A DNA stretch of 64,000 nt. It comes from Micromonospora ureilytica (GTDB lineage Bacteria > Actinomycetota > Actinomycetes > Mycobacteriales > Micromonosporaceae). A program made the position numbers and the translations under genes. The notes beneath the pieces are model-generated. The model was not told the DNA's origin. It saw only the letters and a list, made by a program, of their open reading frames with translations, and searched no databases. This document shows, piece by piece, positions 17,456 to 25,458 of the stretch. Every line of letters starts with the position of its first letter. Position 1 is the first letter of the stretch. The stretch spans positions 4,340,001-4,404,000 of the forward strand of contig NZ_JADOTX010000001.1 in the NCBI RefSeq assembly GCF_015751765.1, in the 5' to 3' direction.

Positions 17456-19039
17456 ATGCATCGCCGTCACTTTCCCCGGGCCCTCGCGCTGCTCGTGCTG
17501 GTCGCCACCGCGGCCACCGCCGGCGCGCCCGGCGCCACGGCCGAGTCGCCCACGCCCGCGACGACCCAGCTGCGCGCCACCATCGACACGATCCTCGCCG
17601 ACACCCTGCTGACCGGCGCGCAGGCATCGGTGGTGGTGGTCGACACCAGCACGGGACAGACGCTCTACGACCGCAACGGTGACCGCCGGCTGGTTCCGGC
17701 GTCCAACACCAAGCTGCTGACCTCGACCGCAGCCCTTGAGCTGCTCGGACCGGGCCACCGCTTCACCACCGACGTACGCGCCAGCGGCAAGCGCCGCGCG
17801 GGTCTGCTGTCCGGCAACCTCTACCTGCACGGCGGGGGCGACCCGACCATGCTCGCCGCCGACTACGACGCGCTCGCCGCGCGGGTCGCCGCCGACGGTG
17901 TGCGGGTGGTCACCGGGAACCTGGTCGCCGACGACACCCGCTACGACAGCACCCGACTCGGCCCCGACTGGACCTGGGACGACGAGCCCTACTACTACGC
18001 CGCCCAGGTCTCCGCGCTGACCGTCGCCCCGGACACCGACTACGACGCGGGCACCGTGATCGTGCACGCCGCGCCGGCCGACCGGGCCGGCGCCCCGCCG
18101 GTGGTCACCACCACCCCCGCCACCGGGTACGTCCGCGTCGACAACCGCGCCCAGACGGTCAGCGACGGCGAGACCTCCATCTCGATCGAGCGCGAGCACG
18201 GCGGCAACACAGTCGTGGTGACCGGTCAGATCGCCGTCGGCGACGAGCCCGCCAGCGACTGGGTCACCGTCTGGGAACCCACCGGCTACGCGGCCGACGT
18301 GTTCCGGGCGGCGCTGCACCGACACGGCGTTCGGGTTCTCGGCCGGACCGTGCTCGGCCAGCCCACCCCGGAGACGGCCCAGCCGGTGGCGCGACACGAC
18401 TCGATGAGCCTGGGTGAGCTGATGACGCCATTCCTCAAGCTGTCCAACAACGGGCACGCCGAGGTGTTGACCAAGGAGATCGGTCGTGTCCTCTCCGGCT
18501 CGGGCACGTGGACGGCCGGGATCACCGCGATCAGCGAGTACGTCGCCGACACCGGCATGGACACCGGGAGACTGCGCCAACGCGACGGCTCAGGATTGTC
18601 CCGGCGCAACCTGGTCCCGGCGGCGGAGTTCGTCGACCTGCTGAGCGCCGTCCGCGCCGAACCGTGGTTCGCGACCTGGTACGCGGCGCTACCGATCGCC
18701 GGCCAGCCCGAGCGATTCGTCGGCGGCACCCTGCGCAGCCGGATGGCCGGCACGCCGGCGGCGGGCAACGTACACGCCAAGACCGGCAGCCTGACCGGTG
18801 TCTCCGGGCTCTCCGGTTACGTCACCAGCGCCGATGGTCGACTGCTGGCGTTCTCCATCCTGCTCAACAACTACCTGACCGCGTCGGTGAAGCCGCTGGA
18901 GGACCAGATCGCCGTGGCGCTTGCCGGTTTCCGCGAGGGTGGTGCGTCGGCGGCGCGGGTGGCACCGCCGTCGGCGCCGGAGACACCGCGCACCCCGGAG
19001 GGCGTCGAGTGCTCCTGGGTCAAGCCGATCACCTGCTGA
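17456..19039 (+). CDS. dacB: D-alanyl-D-alanine carboxypeptidase/endopeptidase, PBP4 type (S13)
   Basis: A 527-residue exported penicillin-binding protein that trims or cuts peptidoglycan stem peptides and cross-links. A Sec signal peptide covers residues 1-29. The S13 triad is complete: S83-NT-K86 in PASNTKLL, the SxN box in KLSNNGHAE, and the KTG box in HAKTGSLTG. The large insert between the SxxK and SxN boxes is typical of class C PBP4. The C-terminus GVECSWVKPITC has two cysteines that could form a disulfide outside the cell. ATG 17456 follows a CAGCAT box by six bases, so the mRNA may be leaderless. A strong terminator follows. Confidence 0.93.
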   Translation: MHRRHFPRALALLVLVATAATAGAPGATAESPTPATTQLRATIDTILADTLLTGAQASVVVVDTSTGQTLYDRNGDRRLVPASNTKLLTSTAALELLGPGHRFTTDVRASGKRRAGLLSGNLYLHGGGDPTMLAADYDALAARVAADGVRVVTGNLVADDTRYDSTRLGPDWTWDDEPYYYAAQVSALTVAPDTDYDAGTVIVHAAPADRAGAPPVVTTTPATGYVRVDNRAQTVSDGETSISIEREHGGNTVVVTGQIAVGDEPASDWVTVWEPTGYAADVFRAALHRHGVRVLGRTVLGQPTPETAQPVARHDSMSLGELMTPFLKLSNNGHAEVLTKEIGRVLSGSGTWTAGITAISEYVADTGMDTGRLRQRDGSGLSRRNLVPAAEFVDLLSAVRAEPWFATWYAALPIAGQPERFVGGTLRSRMAGTPAAGNVHAKTGSLTGVSGLSGYVTSADGRLLAFSILLNNYLTASVKPLEDQIAVALAGFREGGASAARVAPPSAPETPRTPEGVECSWVKPITC

Positions 19040-19044
19040 GCGGC

Positions 19045-19074
19045 GGCCGGGAGGCGCGAACACGCCTCCCGGCC
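19045..19074. terminator. Bidirectional hairpin terminator
   Basis: A perfect 12-bp stem, GGCCGGGAGGCG and its complement, with a six-base loop. It lies between convergent dacB and the small CRND-family gene. Confidence 0.88.
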
Positions 19075-19084
19075 CGGCGAACGC

Positions 19085-19414
19085 TCAGGCCGGACGGTCC
19101 GGTGGGGGGACCACCGCCGTCGGGTCACCACGCTCGATGAGCGCGGCGATCTCGGCGGCCCGCAACCCGCGCAACGCCAGCACCTGCGTGCCCCAGCGGT
19201 GCAGGCGGCACGGGTGCGGGCTGGCATCGTTGCGACAGACCACACCCCCGGACCACCGCCGGGGGGCGTGCACCACCACCGCCCGTACGGCGAACTGGGT
19301 GTCCTCGCCCGTCACGTACGGCGGCAGTGGAATGTCGCGAAGAACCTCCCCGGACGCTTCACCGGTGCCGGACGAAGCGGCACGACGGACGCGGTGGGCG
19401 GTGCTGCTACTCAT
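19085..19414 (-). CDS. Small conserved protein with CRND...PCRLHRWG motif, paralogue A
   Basis: A 109-residue soluble protein of unknown function. The conserved stretch near residues 55-90 reads VCRNDASPHPCRLHRWG, with two cysteines and two histidines that could bind zinc. It is followed by a short helix pair ending ALIERGDPTAVV. A second member lies at 24960-25370. Both share AVRAVVVH before the motif and GL...EI.ALI..G.P after it. ATG 19414 was chosen because GGAGG lies eight bases upstream; GTG 19429 is in frame. I know no named family. The pattern suggests a small zinc-binding or nucleic-acid-binding protein, which is inference only. Confidence 0.7.
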   Translation of the reverse strand: MSSSTAHRVRRAASSGTGEASGEVLRDIPLPPYVTGEDTQFAVRAVVVHAPRRWSGGVVCRNDASPHPCRLHRWGTQVLALRGLRAAEIAALIERGDPTAVVPPPDRPA

Positions 19415-19531
19415 CTCCGCTGCCTCCACACTGGATGGTCGGATGGGGACAGCAGAAAGTTACGACGCGTTCGACGGTCCGCGACGGACAAACTGTCCCG
19501 GGGTGGCGACGCGCGGCGATCGATCAGTCAG

Positions 19532-20473
19532 TCAGCGCACGGCCACGGCCTGGAGGCCGACGTTGCCGCAGTGCGGCGTGAAGACCTTCTCGACGGTCCA
19601 GTTCAGCAGCAACCGAGCGCCCTTCGGCACTGTGAAGCGGATGGTGAACTGGGCACTCTGACTGGTGTAGGGGTCTTCCAGTCGAGCGGTGCTGGCGGGC
19701 CCACCGGTGGACAGCCGCGCTTCCAGTCGCCCCCGGGCCATCCAGATGCCGCCGTAGAGCTGGACAGTGCGCGGCTCGCCGCTGCCGGCGATGGCGAGGC
19801 TGAACCCGTTCCCGGCACCGCAGGTGTAGACGCCGTTGGAGCTGCCGTTCGTCGACCGCTCCGGCGTGCCGTCGGACCAGCGCACGTACTCCTGGTTGCC
19901 GTCCCAACCGACCCGTCGGCCGGCGCCACCCCCGTCGATGATCTCGCCGGAGCCGGAGCGCTTGCGGATCGTCGACCTGCCGCCACGCTCCCCCCAGTGC
20001 ACCCAGTCCCTGGTGCCCACTGCGGTGAGGTCGACGGCGGCGGGCATCTCCCCCCGGCTCACCGACAGCGCCGGCGCGCCGGGCTTGGCCGGCGGCGGTG
20101 CGGGCGCGCTTGTCGACGGCGTCGGTTCCGGCGAGGGTGGGCGCTGGCGCGGACGCAGACCGGGAGTCGCCGGCCCCGCCTCGCCGGTGCGCCCGTCGGC
20201 GGCGGGGAGACCTGGGGAACGGGCGACCCCGGCGGGCACGCCGCCCGGACCCGCCCGGTCGTCGTCCGGCTCCGGGCCGGTCCGGGTGCTGAGGTACGAG
20301 ATCAACACCACCAGGCAGACGAGTACGGCGACTCCCTCCACCGCCCAGCGTCGCCGCTGTCGGGCCCGGTGCAGCACGACGCGGATCACCCCGGTGGTAA
20401 TGGCAGGCGGACGGTGCCTCGGCGGCGAGTCGCCAGCCCTCGAACCAGCCCGCGTGCGGTCTTCGTCCGCCAC
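19532..20473 (-). CDS. Membrane-anchored extracytoplasmic protein, unknown beta-sandwich domain
   Basis: A 313-residue protein. Residues 1-30 are basic and cytoplasmic. One transmembrane helix (AVEGVAVLVCLVVLISYL) lies near residues 40-58. A Pro/Thr/Ala-rich wall-spanning region of about 85 residues follows. A C-terminal domain of about 155 residues begins AAVDLTAVGTRDWVHWG and holds strand-like repeats with WSDGTPERS and VYTCGAGNGF. I have seen the 'GTRDWVHWG' type of opening in other bacterial secreted carbohydrate-binding-like domains but cannot name a family. The start is GTG 20473, with GGAGG five bases upstream. The 199 bases up to the pentapeptide gene hold no gene. Confidence 0.65.
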   Translation of the reverse strand: MADEDRTRAGSRAGDSPPRHRPPAITTGVIRVVLHRARQRRRWAVEGVAVLVCLVVLISYLSTRTGPEPDDDRAGPGGVPAGVARSPGLPAADGRTGEAGPATPGLRPRQRPPSPEPTPSTSAPAPPPAKPGAPALSVSRGEMPAAVDLTAVGTRDWVHWGERGGRSTIRKRSGSGEIIDGGGAGRRVGWDGNQEYVRWSDGTPERSTNGSSNGVYTCGAGNGFSLAIAGSGEPRTVQLYGGIWMARGRLEARLSTGGPASTARLEDPYTSQSAQFTIRFTVPKGARLLLNWTVEKVFTPHCGNVGLQAVAVR

Positions 20474-20672
20474 CGACCCCTCCAACTCCGCCGCCCGGCC
20501 GTTCTGGACCGCCGCGGACCACACCATCCACTGTGGGCCGATTCACGTTTATCCGGGCGTGGACGACACGCTAGATCCGGACTGCCGGACGTGTCCAGCC
20601 CACAACGGGACGCTGTCGGACAACCTGGCCCGCCCGGACGGACACTTCGGCGGACCACCAGCGCCTTTCGCG

Positions 20673-21266
20673 TCAACCGATCCGGAAACCCAGCAGCTGC
20701 GCGATGACCACGGCCTGCTCGACGTCGATGACGGCGCCGGCCCGCTCGACGACCGTCGGGTCCAGCGCGGTGAGATCGCTGCCCCGCAGGTCGGCGCCGC
20801 CGAGCCGGACGTTGGTCAGCTGCGCGCCGGAAAGATCGACACCGGTGACGGTAGCACCGGTGAGGTTGGCCCTCGTGAGGTCCACCTCGCGCATCCGCAC
20901 GCCGGTCAGCCGGACGCCGCGCAGGTCGGCGCCGGGCAGCGCGGCGAAGGACCAGTCGCCGCCGTCCACCGTCAACGGACGCATGTCGCACTCGCTGAAG
21001 GTGCTGCCGACCAGCTTGCAGCCGGTGAATTCGGCCTCGAAGAAGTTGCACCGCCGAAAGACGCAACGGGTGAAGGCGGAGTCGACGTGTCGGGAGGCGT
21101 TGAACGCCACGTTGCCGAACGTGCACCCGGTGAAGACCGCACCTCTGGTCACCGCCTCGGTCAGGTCCACCCCGAAGAACTCGCAACCCACGAAGTGCCG
21201 GTCGGTCAACTCCTCGCCGTACCAGTCCTCGTTGCGGAAGGTCACGTCCTCGGTCAACTCCGGCAT
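20673..21266 (-). CDS. Pentapeptide repeat protein
   Basis: A 197-residue protein made largely of A(D/N)LXX repeats. Examples are FTGCTFGNVAF, GADLRGVRLTG, RANLTGATV, GVDLSGAQL and GADLRGSDL. These fold into a quadrilateral beta-helix. Some members mimic DNA and protect DNA gyrase (Qnr, MfpA, AlbG), but most have no known role, and nothing here is specific to the gyrase group. It lacks a signal peptide. A TAGCCT box lies six bases before ATG 21266, so the mRNA is probably leaderless. It is divergent from the class C serine hydrolase. Confidence 0.88.
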   Translation of the reverse strand: MPELTEDVTFRNEDWYGEELTDRHFVGCEFFGVDLTEAVTRGAVFTGCTFGNVAFNASRHVDSAFTRCVFRRCNFFEAEFTGCKLVGSTFSECDMRPLTVDGGDWSFAALPGADLRGVRLTGVRMREVDLTRANLTGATVTGVDLSGAQLTNVRLGGADLRGSDLTALDPTVVERAGAVIDVEQAVVIAQLLGFRIG

Positions 21267-21272
21267 CCGGCC

Positions 21273-21278
21273 AGGCTA
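21273..21278 (-). promoter_or_regulatory. -10 box, leaderless pentapeptide protein transcript
   Basis: TAGCCT on the minus strand, six bases before ATG 21266. Confidence 0.5.
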
Positions 21279-21350
21279 GTGGGCGGCGCCGACAGCCGGG
21301 GGCCGGCGTGGCCGGTGCCGGCCCCCTTCCGCTGTCGAGGTACCGGCGAG

Positions 21351-21356
21351 TAGGTT
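21351..21356 (+). promoter_or_regulatory. -10 box, leaderless serine hydrolase transcript
   Basis: TAGGTT, seven bases before GTG 21364. Confidence 0.5.
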
Positions 21357-21363
21357 CGGCGGC

Positions 21364-22596
21364 GTGAGTGTGGCTCGGAGCAAGGACCCGGATCAGATCG
21401 GTTTCGACACGGCGCGCCTGGCACGGATCGACGAGCACTTCGGTCGGTACGTCGACGACGGCCGGCTCGCCGGCTGGCAGGTGGTGGTCACCCGTGGCGG
21501 CGAGGTGGCGCACTCCTCGACGTACGGGCTGCGCGACCGGGAGTCCGGCGCACCGGTCGAGCCCGACACGCTCTGGCGGATCTACTCGATGACCAAGCCG
21601 GTCACCTCGGTCGCGGCCATGATGCTGTGGGAGGAAGGCCGGTTCGAGCTGACCGACGAGATCAGCCGCTGGTTGCCCGAGTTCGCCGACCTGCGCGTCT
21701 ACTCCAAGGGGTCGGTGCTCAAGCCGTACACCGTGCCGGCGGTCGAGCCGATCCGGGTCTGGCACCTGCTCACCCACACGGCCGGCCTGACGTACGGCTT
21801 CATGCAGACCTCGGTGGTCGACGGGCTCTACCGGGCCGCCGGCTACGACCTGCACCCGCCGGCGGACGTCGACCTGGCCGGCGCCTGCGCGACCTACGGC
21901 GAGCTGCCGCTGCTGTTCCAGCCCGGCTCGGCGTGGGGCTACTCCGTCGCCACCGACGTGCTCGGCCGACTCGTCGAGGTGGTCTCCGGGCAGAGCCTCG
22001 ACGCGTTCTTCGCCGACCGGATCTTCGGCCCGCTGGGCATGACCGACACCCGCTGGTGGGTGGAGGGCGACGAGGCCGACCGGCTGGCCGCACTCTACGT
22101 ACCGGAACCGCGCAGCGGCCGGGCCGTCCGCTACGACAGCCTCGGGTCGCTCGCGTTCAGCAAGCCGGCGCTGCTCTCCGGCGGCGGCGGCCTGATCTCC
22201 AGCGCCGCCGACTACCACCGCTTCACGCAGTTGCTGCTGCGCGGCGGCGAACTGGACGGCGTCCGGCTGCTCGGGCCGCGCACGGTCCGGTTCATGACCC
22301 GCAACCACCTGCCCGGTGGTCAGGACCTGGGCAGCCTGTCCACCGGCGGCTTCGCCGAGAGCACCCTGGACGGGATCGGCTTCGGCCTCGGCTTCGCGGT
22401 GGTCGACGACCCGATCCCCAGCCGGGTGCCGAGCAGCGTCGGCGAGTACTACTGGGGCGGGGTGGCCAGCACCGCGTTCTGGGTCGACCCGGCCGAAGAG
22501 ATCACCGCGCTGCTGTTCACGCAGCTGATGCCGTCGAGCACCTACCCGCTCCGCTCCCAGCTGCGCCAGCTCGTCTACGCCGCCCTGGTCGACTGA
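21364..22596 (+). CDS. Serine hydrolase of the class C beta-lactamase/esterase family
   Basis: A 410-residue cytosolic hydrolase. The catalytic motif S75-MT-K78 lies in YSMTKPVTS. The second motif Tyr is probably in WGYSVATDVLGR. The late block YYWGGVASTAFWVDPAEE occupies the KTG/HTG position, with GGVAST in place of HTG, as in esterase EstB and related members. The family includes esterases, D-aminopeptidases and lovastatin acyltransferases (LovD). With no signal peptide, a beta-lactam-resistance role is unlikely. The substrate is unknown. Confidence 0.88.
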   Translation: MSVARSKDPDQIGFDTARLARIDEHFGRYVDDGRLAGWQVVVTRGGEVAHSSTYGLRDRESGAPVEPDTLWRIYSMTKPVTSVAAMMLWEEGRFELTDEISRWLPEFADLRVYSKGSVLKPYTVPAVEPIRVWHLLTHTAGLTYGFMQTSVVDGLYRAAGYDLHPPADVDLAGACATYGELPLLFQPGSAWGYSVATDVLGRLVEVVSGQSLDAFFADRIFGPLGMTDTRWWVEGDEADRLAALYVPEPRSGRAVRYDSLGSLAFSKPALLSGGGGLISSAADYHRFTQLLLRGGELDGVRLLGPRTVRFMTRNHLPGGQDLGSLSTGGFAESTLDGIGFGLGFAVVDDPIPSRVPSSVGEYYWGGVASTAFWVDPAEEITALLFTQLMPSSTYPLRSQLRQLVYAALVD

Positions 22597-22627
22597 GTTC
22601 GGCTCGGCGTCGGTCGGTCGAAGCGGG

Positions 22628-23092
22628 TCAGTCGGCGAGGCGGGCGGGGAAGCCGCCGGTGGCGATCGGGCCCCAGGCGTCGATGGTGACCCGGATCAGC
22701 GACTTGCCCTGGCGCACCATGGCCGCCCGGTAGTCGTCCCAGTCCGGGTGCTCGCCGGAGATGCTGCGAAAGTATTCGACAAGCGGCTCCAGCGCGTCGG
22801 GCAGGTCGAGCACCTCGGCGGTGCCGTCGATCTGCACCCAGGGGCCGTTCCAGTCGTCGCTGAGCACGCAGGCCGAGACCCGGGGGTCGCGACGCAGGTT
22901 GGTCACCTTGGCCCGCTCGGGGTAGGTGGAGACGACCAGCCGCCCCTGCCCGTCGACCCCGGCGGAGACCGGGGAGGACTGCGGGCGTCCGTCGGCCCGG
23001 GTGGTGATCAGCAGGACGCGGTGTCGCGGGCGGAGGAAGTCGAGCAGGCCGTCCCGGTCGACCCGGGTGTTCCTTGCGATGCTGCGTGCCAT
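22628..23092 (-). CDS. PPOX-class F420/FMN-dependent oxidoreductase
   Basis: A 154-residue split-barrel flavin-fold protein of the pyridoxamine-phosphate-oxidase superfamily. The layout HRVLLITTRADGRPQSSPVSAG...GRLVVSTYPERAKVTNLRRDPRVSACVLS is the pattern of actinobacterial F420H2-dependent reductases of the Rv1155/Rv2991 type. A closing D.WGPI segment is also seen. Such proteins reduce biliverdin-like or xenobiotic substrates in the cytosol. ATG 23092 is preceded by a weak GGGGA and by TAGGAA six bases before the start. It lies 42 bases downstream of the caspase-like gene on the same strand and may share its transcript. Confidence 0.85.
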   Translation of the reverse strand: MARSIARNTRVDRDGLLDFLRPRHRVLLITTRADGRPQSSPVSAGVDGQGRLVVSTYPERAKVTNLRRDPRVSACVLSDDWNGPWVQIDGTAEVLDLPDALEPLVEYFRSISGEHPDWDDYRAAMVRQGKSLIRVTIDAWGPIATGGFPARLAD

Positions 23093-23134
23093 TCCCCGTT
23101 CCTACCAGGGCACGGGCGCAGCCGCAGCGGCGGG

Positions 23135-23773
23135 TCAGCTGGGTCGGGCCGCTGCCCGGTGCACCGACTGGGTGGGCACGCGGGGGCGGCCGGACGGCCG
23201 CCAGGCCCGACCGTTGGCGTAGATCACCCGAAAACCGAGGTACGACGCGAGCGGCGCCCAGTGCGCGGAGCCCATCCGCAGCTCGGCGGCGTTGTGTCGT
23301 TGGCCGTTGGCGAGCACGTCGAGGAGGACGGTTTCGAAGGCCGCCGATTCGACCCAGTCGACTTCGCGGGTGAAACCGCAGATCAGAGCCGCTCCGGTGA
23401 CTTCCAGGAACTCGCGCAGCACCGCGTCCGAGGCGCGCAGCACCGAGCAGCTGCCGAAATAGAGTCGCCGGCCCTCGGCGCGGCCGGCCATCAGCTCGGC
23501 CACCTCGTTCAACTCGACCGACTGCCAGTCGGTGAGGCAGAGCCGGCTCGGCTCGCCGTGCATGGCGAAGAAGCCGACCCGGTGGTCGGCGTACTGCTTG
23601 AGCAGCCACCGGTCCAGGAAGTAGAACAACTCGTCGCGGGTGGCCGCGTCCTTGTGGATGAAGCGGATCTTGCCCAGCCGCTCCAGCAGCTCCAGCGTGG
23701 GCAGCACCGAGCCCCGCTCGTTGAGGTCACGGTGCCACTGACCCTCGACACAGAAGACGCCACCGCGTGCCAC
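23135..23773 (-). CDS. Uncharacterised protein with caspase-like His-Gly/Cys dyad (probably DUF6642)
   Basis: A 212-residue soluble protein I associate with family DUF6642; that match is from memory. Two motifs recall clan CD peptidases (caspase, gingipain, CHAT). A hydrophobic strand ending in His-Gly appears at RVGFFAMHGE (His72). A second hydrophobic strand ending in Cys appears about 36 residues later, at RRLYFGSCSVL (Cys109). The N-terminus VFCVEGQWHRDLNERGSVLPTLELLERL fits a first strand-helix unit. No partner domain is fused. GTG 23773 has GGAGG five bases upstream; ATG 23797 is possible. Protease activity is inference only. The likely co-transcribed neighbour is the PPOX gene. Confidence 0.7.
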   Translation of the reverse strand: MARGGVFCVEGQWHRDLNERGSVLPTLELLERLGKIRFIHKDAATRDELFYFLDRWLLKQYADHRVGFFAMHGEPSRLCLTDWQSVELNEVAELMAGRAEGRRLYFGSCSVLRASDAVLREFLEVTGAALICGFTREVDWVESAAFETVLLDVLANGQRHNAAELRMGSAHWAPLASYLGFRVIYANGRAWRPSGRPRVPTQSVHRAAARPS

Positions 23774-23977
23774 GCGCACCTCCGCCAGTCCGCCCATCCG
23801 AGGCTGACGTTACCGGCCGTCGTTGACCCGGGAACATCACCCTCCGTGTGACAGATTGCGACGTTCGGTGTCCTTGCCCGCAGGAGGGTCGATCGGCGGG
23901 AAATGACTGTTTCGCAAATCAGCCGAATTCCCAGGCAATACCCAGGGATAGCGGATTGTGAGCACGATTCTCGTTAA

Positions 23978-24011
23978 CCACCTCCAACCGCACGGATCGG
24001 TGCGAGGGTGG
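23978..24011 (+). other. Structured 5' leader hairpin upstream of the M15 peptidase
   Basis: Outer arms CCACC (23978-23982) and GGTGG (24007-24011) enclose an inner stem CGCAC/GTGCG with loop GGATCG. The hairpin ends 67 bases before the peptidase start, in a 305-base gap with no gene. It may be mRNA structure or a protein site. Confidence 0.4.
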
Positions 24012-24078
24012 AAATCGCAGGACTTCTCGGTCGATGTCCTGGAGCCACCCCATTCGCTCTCCTATCGGGAGGACTTCT

Positions 24079-24858
24079 GTGCGCGTAAACACCTTGAAGC
24101 GGGTCGCCGTCGCATTCGCCCTGGCGCTGCCCGGGGCCGCAATCGCCACGGTGATCGCCGCACCGGCGGCGCACGCGGACGGCTGTTACACCTGGAACCG
24201 CACCCTGACCCAGGGGCGTTCCGGAGACGACGTCCGCCAGTTGCAGATTCGGGTCGCCGGATGGGCCGGCTACCGGGACATCGTGGAGAACGACGGGCGC
24301 TACGGGCCGAAGACCGCCGCCGCGGTCAAGCGGTTCCAGCAGGCGTACGGGCTGCGCGCCGACGGCATCGCCGGCCCACAGACCTTCGCCAAGCTGTACC
24401 AACTCCAGGACAACGACTGCACGCCGGCGCACTTCAGCTACAGCGAGCTGGACAACGGGTGCGGCGGGAGCGGGTGGAGCGGCGGCCCGCTGTCGGCGAA
24501 CCAGACCAAGCAGAACGCGCTGCGCACCATGTGGAAGCTGGAGGCGCTGCGTAAGGGCCTCGGCGACAAGCCGCTCAACGTGTCCAGCGGTTTCCGCAGC
24601 CGTGCCTGCAACAACCAGGTCGGCGGCGCGTCCGACAGCCAACACCTCTACGGCAACGCGGCCGACGTGACCTCACGGACGTCCTCGCTCTGCCAGGTCG
24701 CCCGCGGCGCCCGCAACAACGGCTTCAGTGGGATCTACGGGCCGGGCTACCCCGATCACGACGACCACGTGCACGTCGACTCGCGGCGGGAGAACAACAG
24801 CGACAACAGCTCGAACACGACGAACTGGTCCGCCCCGGACTGCGGGGTCGGTAACTGA
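24079..24858 (+). CDS. Secreted peptidoglycan-binding D-Ala-D-Ala carboxypeptidase-like protein (M15)
   Basis: A 259-residue exported wall enzyme. The Sec signal peptide runs to about residue 33 (AAHA). A PG_binding_1 domain covers about 45-103: LTQGRSGDDVRQLQ...DGRYGPKTAAAVKRFQQAYGL, then DGIAGPQTF. A Peptidase_M15_3 domain covers about 112-240. Its zinc motifs are intact: SQHLYGNAADV (SxHxxGxAxD) and HDDHVHVD (HxH). VSSGFRSRACN precedes them. The expected role is cutting D-Ala-ended or related peptide bonds in peptidoglycan. GTG 24079 has GGAGG six bases upstream. It is divergent from the caspase-like gene. Confidence 0.9.
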   Translation: MRVNTLKRVAVAFALALPGAAIATVIAAPAAHADGCYTWNRTLTQGRSGDDVRQLQIRVAGWAGYRDIVENDGRYGPKTAAAVKRFQQAYGLRADGIAGPQTFAKLYQLQDNDCTPAHFSYSELDNGCGGSGWSGGPLSANQTKQNALRTMWKLEALRKGLGDKPLNVSSGFRSRACNNQVGGASDSQHLYGNAADVTSRTSSLCQVARGARNNGFSGIYGPGYPDHDDHVHVDSRRENNSDNSSNTTNWSAPDCGVGN

Positions 24859-24873
24859 GCCGCCCGCTCAGAG

Positions 24874-24922
24874 CGACGTCGGCCCGACGCGGAGGGGGAA
24901 TCTTCGCGCCGGGCCGACGTCG
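24874..24922. terminator. Hairpin terminator
   Basis: A perfect 13-bp stem, CGACGTCGGCCCG and its complement, with a 23-base loop. It lies between the convergent M15 peptidase gene and CRND-family paralogue B. Confidence 0.8.
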
Positions 24923-24959
24923 TGTCGCCCCGGGTCGGGTGGGCGGAGGGGTAGCGCGC

Positions 24960-25370
24960 TCAGCTCGCCCGGGGCCAGCGCGGCGCGGTGACGGGGGGAG
25001 TCACCGGCCGGCCAGCAACGGTGGGCCGTATCCCCTGGGGGACGACCCGCGCGGCCTGTTGCCGCGACGGCCCAGTCGCCGTGAACGGGAACGGCACGTG
25101 CACGAACGGATTACCGTGCCGGATCAACGCCTCGATCTGCCGCTCGTTGAGCCCGTGTGCCTCCAACACCCGTCGCCCCCAGCGGTGCAGCCGGCACGGG
25201 TAGGAGGCGCCGTCGTTGCGGCACAGCGGCCCGGTGGGCCACTCCTCGGCGGTGTGCACGACCACCGCCCGGACCGCGAGCCGGACATCCTCCGGGGTCA
25301 GGGGTGCCGGCATTGGCACCTCACCCAGTACCTGATCGATGGGATCCGTCGACTGCTCACCAACTCGCAC
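24960..25370 (-). CDS. Small conserved protein with CRND...PCRLHRWG motif, paralogue B
   Basis: A 136-residue protein paralogous to 19085-19414. The shared core reads LAVRAVVVH...PLCRNDGASYPCRLHRWG..VL...GL, then IEALIRHGNP. The two cysteines and two histidines are conserved. This copy adds a basic Pro-rich C-terminal tail of about 35 residues that paralogue A lacks. GTG 25370 has GGGAGG six bases upstream. Two members 5.5 kb apart point to duplication within this accessory stretch. Function unknown; a small metal-binding protein is a guess from the Cys/His pattern. Confidence 0.72.
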   Translation of the reverse strand: MRVGEQSTDPIDQVLGEVPMPAPLTPEDVRLAVRAVVVHTAEEWPTGPLCRNDGASYPCRLHRWGRRVLEAHGLNERQIEALIRHGNPFVHVPFPFTATGPSRQQAARVVPQGIRPTVAGRPVTPPVTAPRWPRAS

Positions 25371-25458
25371 GGCAGGCCTCCCGCAGTTCGGCAGCGGTAC
25401 GGCGGACCCACCGCACCGACATCCTCGGCCATGGGTACGGCGGACACTGGACGAAAGT

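Noticed and set aside
23820..24078. ydaO-type (cyclic di-AMP) riboswitch before the M15 peptidase
   Set aside because: The position would fit, but the conserved ydaO core sequences could not be found by eye; only a simple hairpin is present.
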